Assembly (NCBI GenBank): GCA_020635115.1
Contig: JACKAK010000001.1
Location: 248,001 to 312,000, forward strand
Length of the DNA: 64,000 bases
Direction of reading: 5' to 3'
Source of the DNA: Halobacteriovoraceae bacterium
GTDB lineage: Bacteria > Bdellovibrionota > Bacteriovoracia > Bacteriovoracales > Bacteriovoracaceae
Positions 61,899 to 64,000 of this stretch are shown piece after piece. Below the pieces are notes generated by a model. It ran no database searches. It worked only from the letters and a program-made list of their open reading frames with translations, and had not been told where the DNA came from. Position 1 is the stretch's first letter, and each line of letters starts with the position of its first letter. Position numbers and translations under genes: made by a program.

Positions 61899-62475
61899 AA
61901 GTAAACTTATGAGTGTTGTACTTATATTTTTTATGTTTACTACTTTTCCACTTTTCTGTTCCGAAAATGCTGAGATTCAATTGGTCGACAAGATTTTCAC
62001 TCTTGCAAAGTCTTCTGACTTTGCAAAAAACAAAACTTCACAAGAATTCGTAACATCTCAGTTTGATTTCGCAACTATGTCTAAAAATATATTAGGAGCT
62101 GAATTTACTAAACAAAATCAAAAAGAAATTGAGTGGTTTAACGATCATATAAAACAAATCATTACAAAAACAATTTACCCAAAAGCTACTGATTTTTTAA
62201 AAAATGTGAATGTTGAACACGAGCTTATTTCTAAAAAAGATAAGACATTTTCAGTTCTCACAATTGTGAAAAAAAGAGGTGAAGAATCTGAGGTGTTAAG
62301 TTCTTTTTCTAATAGTTCAAACGCCTGGAAAATTATAGATATTTCAATTGATGACGAGAGCTGGACTAGTAATATAAAAGAACAAGTTAAAAAGAAAATC
62401 GATAAAGAGAAGTGGATTGGATTAAAAAAATCTTTAACAAAACGTTTAGAAGAATTAAATAGTGAGAAAAAATGA
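61864..62475 (+). CDS. MlaC/Ttg2D-like periplasmic lipid-binding protein
   Basis: 203 residues. A signal peptide (KLMSVVLIFFMFTTFPLFC) is followed by the ABC-transporter-auxiliary pattern: DKIFTLAKSS, QFDFATMSKNILGAE, EIEWFNDHIKQIITKTIYPK and late strands FSVLTIVKKRG and NAWKIIDISIDD. MlaC and HpnM proteins carry phospholipids or hopanoids between membranes. Start choices are ATG 61864 or TTG 61876 (GGAG 7 nt upstream); both lie within the phosphotransferase gene, implying coupling. No MlaD/E/F partners are visible. Confidence 0.72.
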   Translation: MEQILGEKNSFKSKLMSVVLIFFMFTTFPLFCSENAEIQLVDKIFTLAKSSDFAKNKTSQEFVTSQFDFATMSKNILGAEFTKQNQKEIEWFNDHIKQIITKTIYPKATDFLKNVNVEHELISKKDKTFSVLTIVKKRGEESEVLSSFSNSSNAWKIIDISIDDESWTSNIKEQVKKKIDKEKWIGLKKSLTKRLEELNSEKK

Positions 62476-63791
62476 AAATATTATTTATTTTTTCCTCCCT
62501 TATTTTCTCCTCTATTTGCCTACCCCAACTAGATAAATCTTTTACATTAAAAGAAATCCTTAAACTATCTGAAAATCTGGATGAAATTTCTGAAATGAAA
62601 TTTGAAGCTCAAAAATCCCAATTAGATTCTGAAATCATTAAGGGTAATTATAATCCAAAATTTGAAGTCGTTGCCGGAATTGGGCCCATTACAGAGGCCT
62701 ATGGAAACGCAATAAGTTCTCAAAACTCTAAAATTACAGATGTAAAAAACTGGAATGCAGTCTTTCAATTCAGTATTGGTGCAAATTATCCTATTTATAC
62801 ATGGGGACAAAAAAACGATTATCTTGAGGCGGCCCGATTAAATGAATTAATAGGTACAGAAAAAGTTAATGCCGCTTTAAACGAAATCAAATATAAAATA
62901 AAAGAGACCTACTCTGCACATTTACTCACAAACAATCTTATAGACTTAGCGTCTGAAACACTCAGTGAAATCGATGAAATTTTGGCAAAAGTTTCCAACA
63001 AAGATGTTACCTACAGGTTAAATATATTAAAATATCAACTTGAATCTAAAAAAACTGAATTATTAAATCATCTCAAACTATCTGAAAGTGCTTTCAAATA
63101 TTTTACAAATGATGAAAGTCAAGAAACTAAAATTACTCTCAAAGACAAATGGTTAGAGTACAACAAAAGAGAACTTAATGAACTAAAGCATTATTTACAG
63201 ATTTTAGAAAGTTCACGTCCTGAACTTAAGCAAATTGATTACGGTATTTCAGCTAAAAACCTTTTATCTAATGCTGTTAAAAAGTCGAACCTCCCACAAT
63301 TTGGGGCCTATATAAAATACCAATATTCTTACACAAGTGCCCGAGAACCTCAAGATAGCGTATATGCATACGATCCATATAATGAAAACCGGGCAGTAGG
63401 AGGAATTGGTGTAAAATGGAATTTTGATTTAGGCATTACAAATGGCCAGTCGGCCAAACACAAAGTAGAATCTATTCAATTAAAATCGAAAAAAATTGAT
63501 GCCTTCAAGAAATTGTCCTTACTCGTAAAAAAGAATTGGATTCAAATTAAAACATTAGAACAAAATATTAAAGACACATCTAAGGCAATGAAATTTGCCA
63601 AAAAATTATTACAACGAACACTAGCTGCTGGAACTTTTGGATTATCAAATTCAAAAAGCATTGTTGATTCTTATGAAGAAAGAATTTTAACATACAAAGA
63701 TTATGTACAAAAGATCCACGAATATAATATGGCCTGGGCAAATCTTTCACTTTCAGTTGGCCAGGAAGTTGATCCGTTACTCTTAGAATAA
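62472..63791 (+). CDS. TolC-like outer-membrane channel protein
   Basis: 439 residues with a signal peptide (MKILFIFSSLIFSSICLPQ). Paired long helices (LKEILKLSENLDEISEMKFE, AARLNELIGTEKVNAALNEI) and short Tyr/Gly strands (FGAYIKYQYSYTSA, GGIGVKWNFDLGITNG) recur twice, the inner-repeat structure of TolC proteins. It overlaps the MlaC-like gene by 4 nt. With the RND gene after it, it would form part of an export path. Confidence 0.85.
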   Translation: MKILFIFSSLIFSSICLPQLDKSFTLKEILKLSENLDEISEMKFEAQKSQLDSEIIKGNYNPKFEVVAGIGPITEAYGNAISSQNSKITDVKNWNAVFQFSIGANYPIYTWGQKNDYLEAARLNELIGTEKVNAALNEIKYKIKETYSAHLLTNNLIDLASETLSEIDEILAKVSNKDVTYRLNILKYQLESKKTELLNHLKLSESAFKYFTNDESQETKITLKDKWLEYNKRELNELKHYLQILESSRPELKQIDYGISAKNLLSNAVKKSNLPQFGAYIKYQYSYTSAREPQDSVYAYDPYNENRAVGGIGVKWNFDLGITNGQSAKHKVESIQLKSKKIDAFKKLSLLVKKNWIQIKTLEQNIKDTSKAMKFAKKLLQRTLAAGTFGLSNSKSIVDSYEERILTYKDYVQKIHEYNMAWANLSLSVGQEVDPLLLE

Positions 63792-63827
63792 ACGTAGTCT
63801 TTAGCTTTAAAACAAAGTGAGTTTTTA

Positions 63828-64000
63828 ATGAAGAAAATAATACTTCATTTCCATTTAAAATATCGATCCACTGCATTTTTACTAGTTATTCTAATTTCAT
63901 TTTTTGGTGCCACTAAAATCTCTAAAATACCTATCAATTTAGAGTTAGATAAACTTCTTCCGGAAAATAGTGTCAGCGTAAAAGAAATGAAGGAAGTTTC
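63828..64000 (+). CDS. RND/MMPL superfamily exporter, partial (runs off right edge)
   Basis: 57 residues are visible: a basic start, one membrane helix (TAFLLVILISFFGATKISKI) and the conserved ELDKLLPENSVSVKEMKE that begins the first periplasmic domain of MMPL/HpnN-type lipid exporters. The rest is outside the window. The order MlaC-like, TolC-like, RND resembles hopanoid or glycolipid transport loci. Confidence 0.75.
   Translation, partial: MKKIILHFHLKYRSTAFLLVILISFFGATKISKIPINLELDKLLPENSVSVKEMKEV

Overview
The window is chromosomal DNA from an AT-rich, gene-dense Gram-negative bacterium. It carries LptF, Lgt, MltD, RodZ-like and lipoprotein genes together with divergent housekeeping proteins. 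The combination of many small secreted or lipid-anchored proteins of unknown family, 2-aminoethylphosphonate lipid genes and low GC fits the Bdellovibrionota, most likely the Bacteriovorax/Halobacteriovorax branch. That assignment is inference, because no rRNA is present. No insertion sequence, integrase or CRISPR array is visible. One RNA gene is seen, an initiator tRNA-Met at 35878-35954.

Layout. 1-5182 (minus strand) is one operon that starts with contractile-tail genes (a Pvc16/DUF4255-like cap protein, sheath and tube). It runs without a break into a Ycf46-like AAA ATPase, a DUF1257 (Ycf35-like) protein, a DUF2997 protein and a radical SAM enzyme cut by the left edge. 5496-22504 is mainly housekeeping: RNA methyltransferase, TPR lipoprotein plus RodZ-like protein, LptF, PepA, TrmL, MltD, hemerythrin, Lgt, rplU-rpmA, obgE-rsfS-rlmH and an Lrp regulator. 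22547-25587 holds a lipoprotein and three small cysteine-containing proteins, mostly unknown.

25850-31953 looks like an undescribed RiPP (modified peptide) cluster. It has a 40-residue precursor missed by ordinary gene finding, an intrinsic terminator, then a B12-type radical SAM protein, a DUF692/MNIO enzyme, a probable MNIO partner, a UPF0489 (peptide-arginase-like) protein and an MFS exporter. The precursor has a single tail arginine and a C-terminal aspartate, the residues that such enzymes are known to alter.

32099-54759 carries a flavoprotein, two DUF2157 membrane proteins, the tRNA, RluB, ScpB/ScpA, TrpS, a site-2-type protease, a Nudix hydrolase, two envelope proteins, a PAS/Hpt sensor kinase, a DegT aminotransferase, a pair of related secreted proteins, TrmB and dnaG-rpoD.

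55002-64000 is a phosphonate-lipid region: a TauD-type dioxygenase, two nucleotidyltransferases (one fused to PEP mutase), phosphonopyruvate decarboxylase and AEP transaminase. After a 337-bp gap come a CDP-alcohol phosphotransferase overlapping a MlaC-like protein, a TolC-like channel and the start of an RND/MMPL exporter. Read together they would make aminoethylphosphonate (perhaps 1-hydroxylated), activate it with CMP, attach it to a lipid and move the lipid across the envelope.

Genes are packed tightly. Many starts overlap the preceding stop, and six convergent pairs overlap tail to tail. The tetramer GGCC is conspicuously frequent for such an AT-rich sequence.
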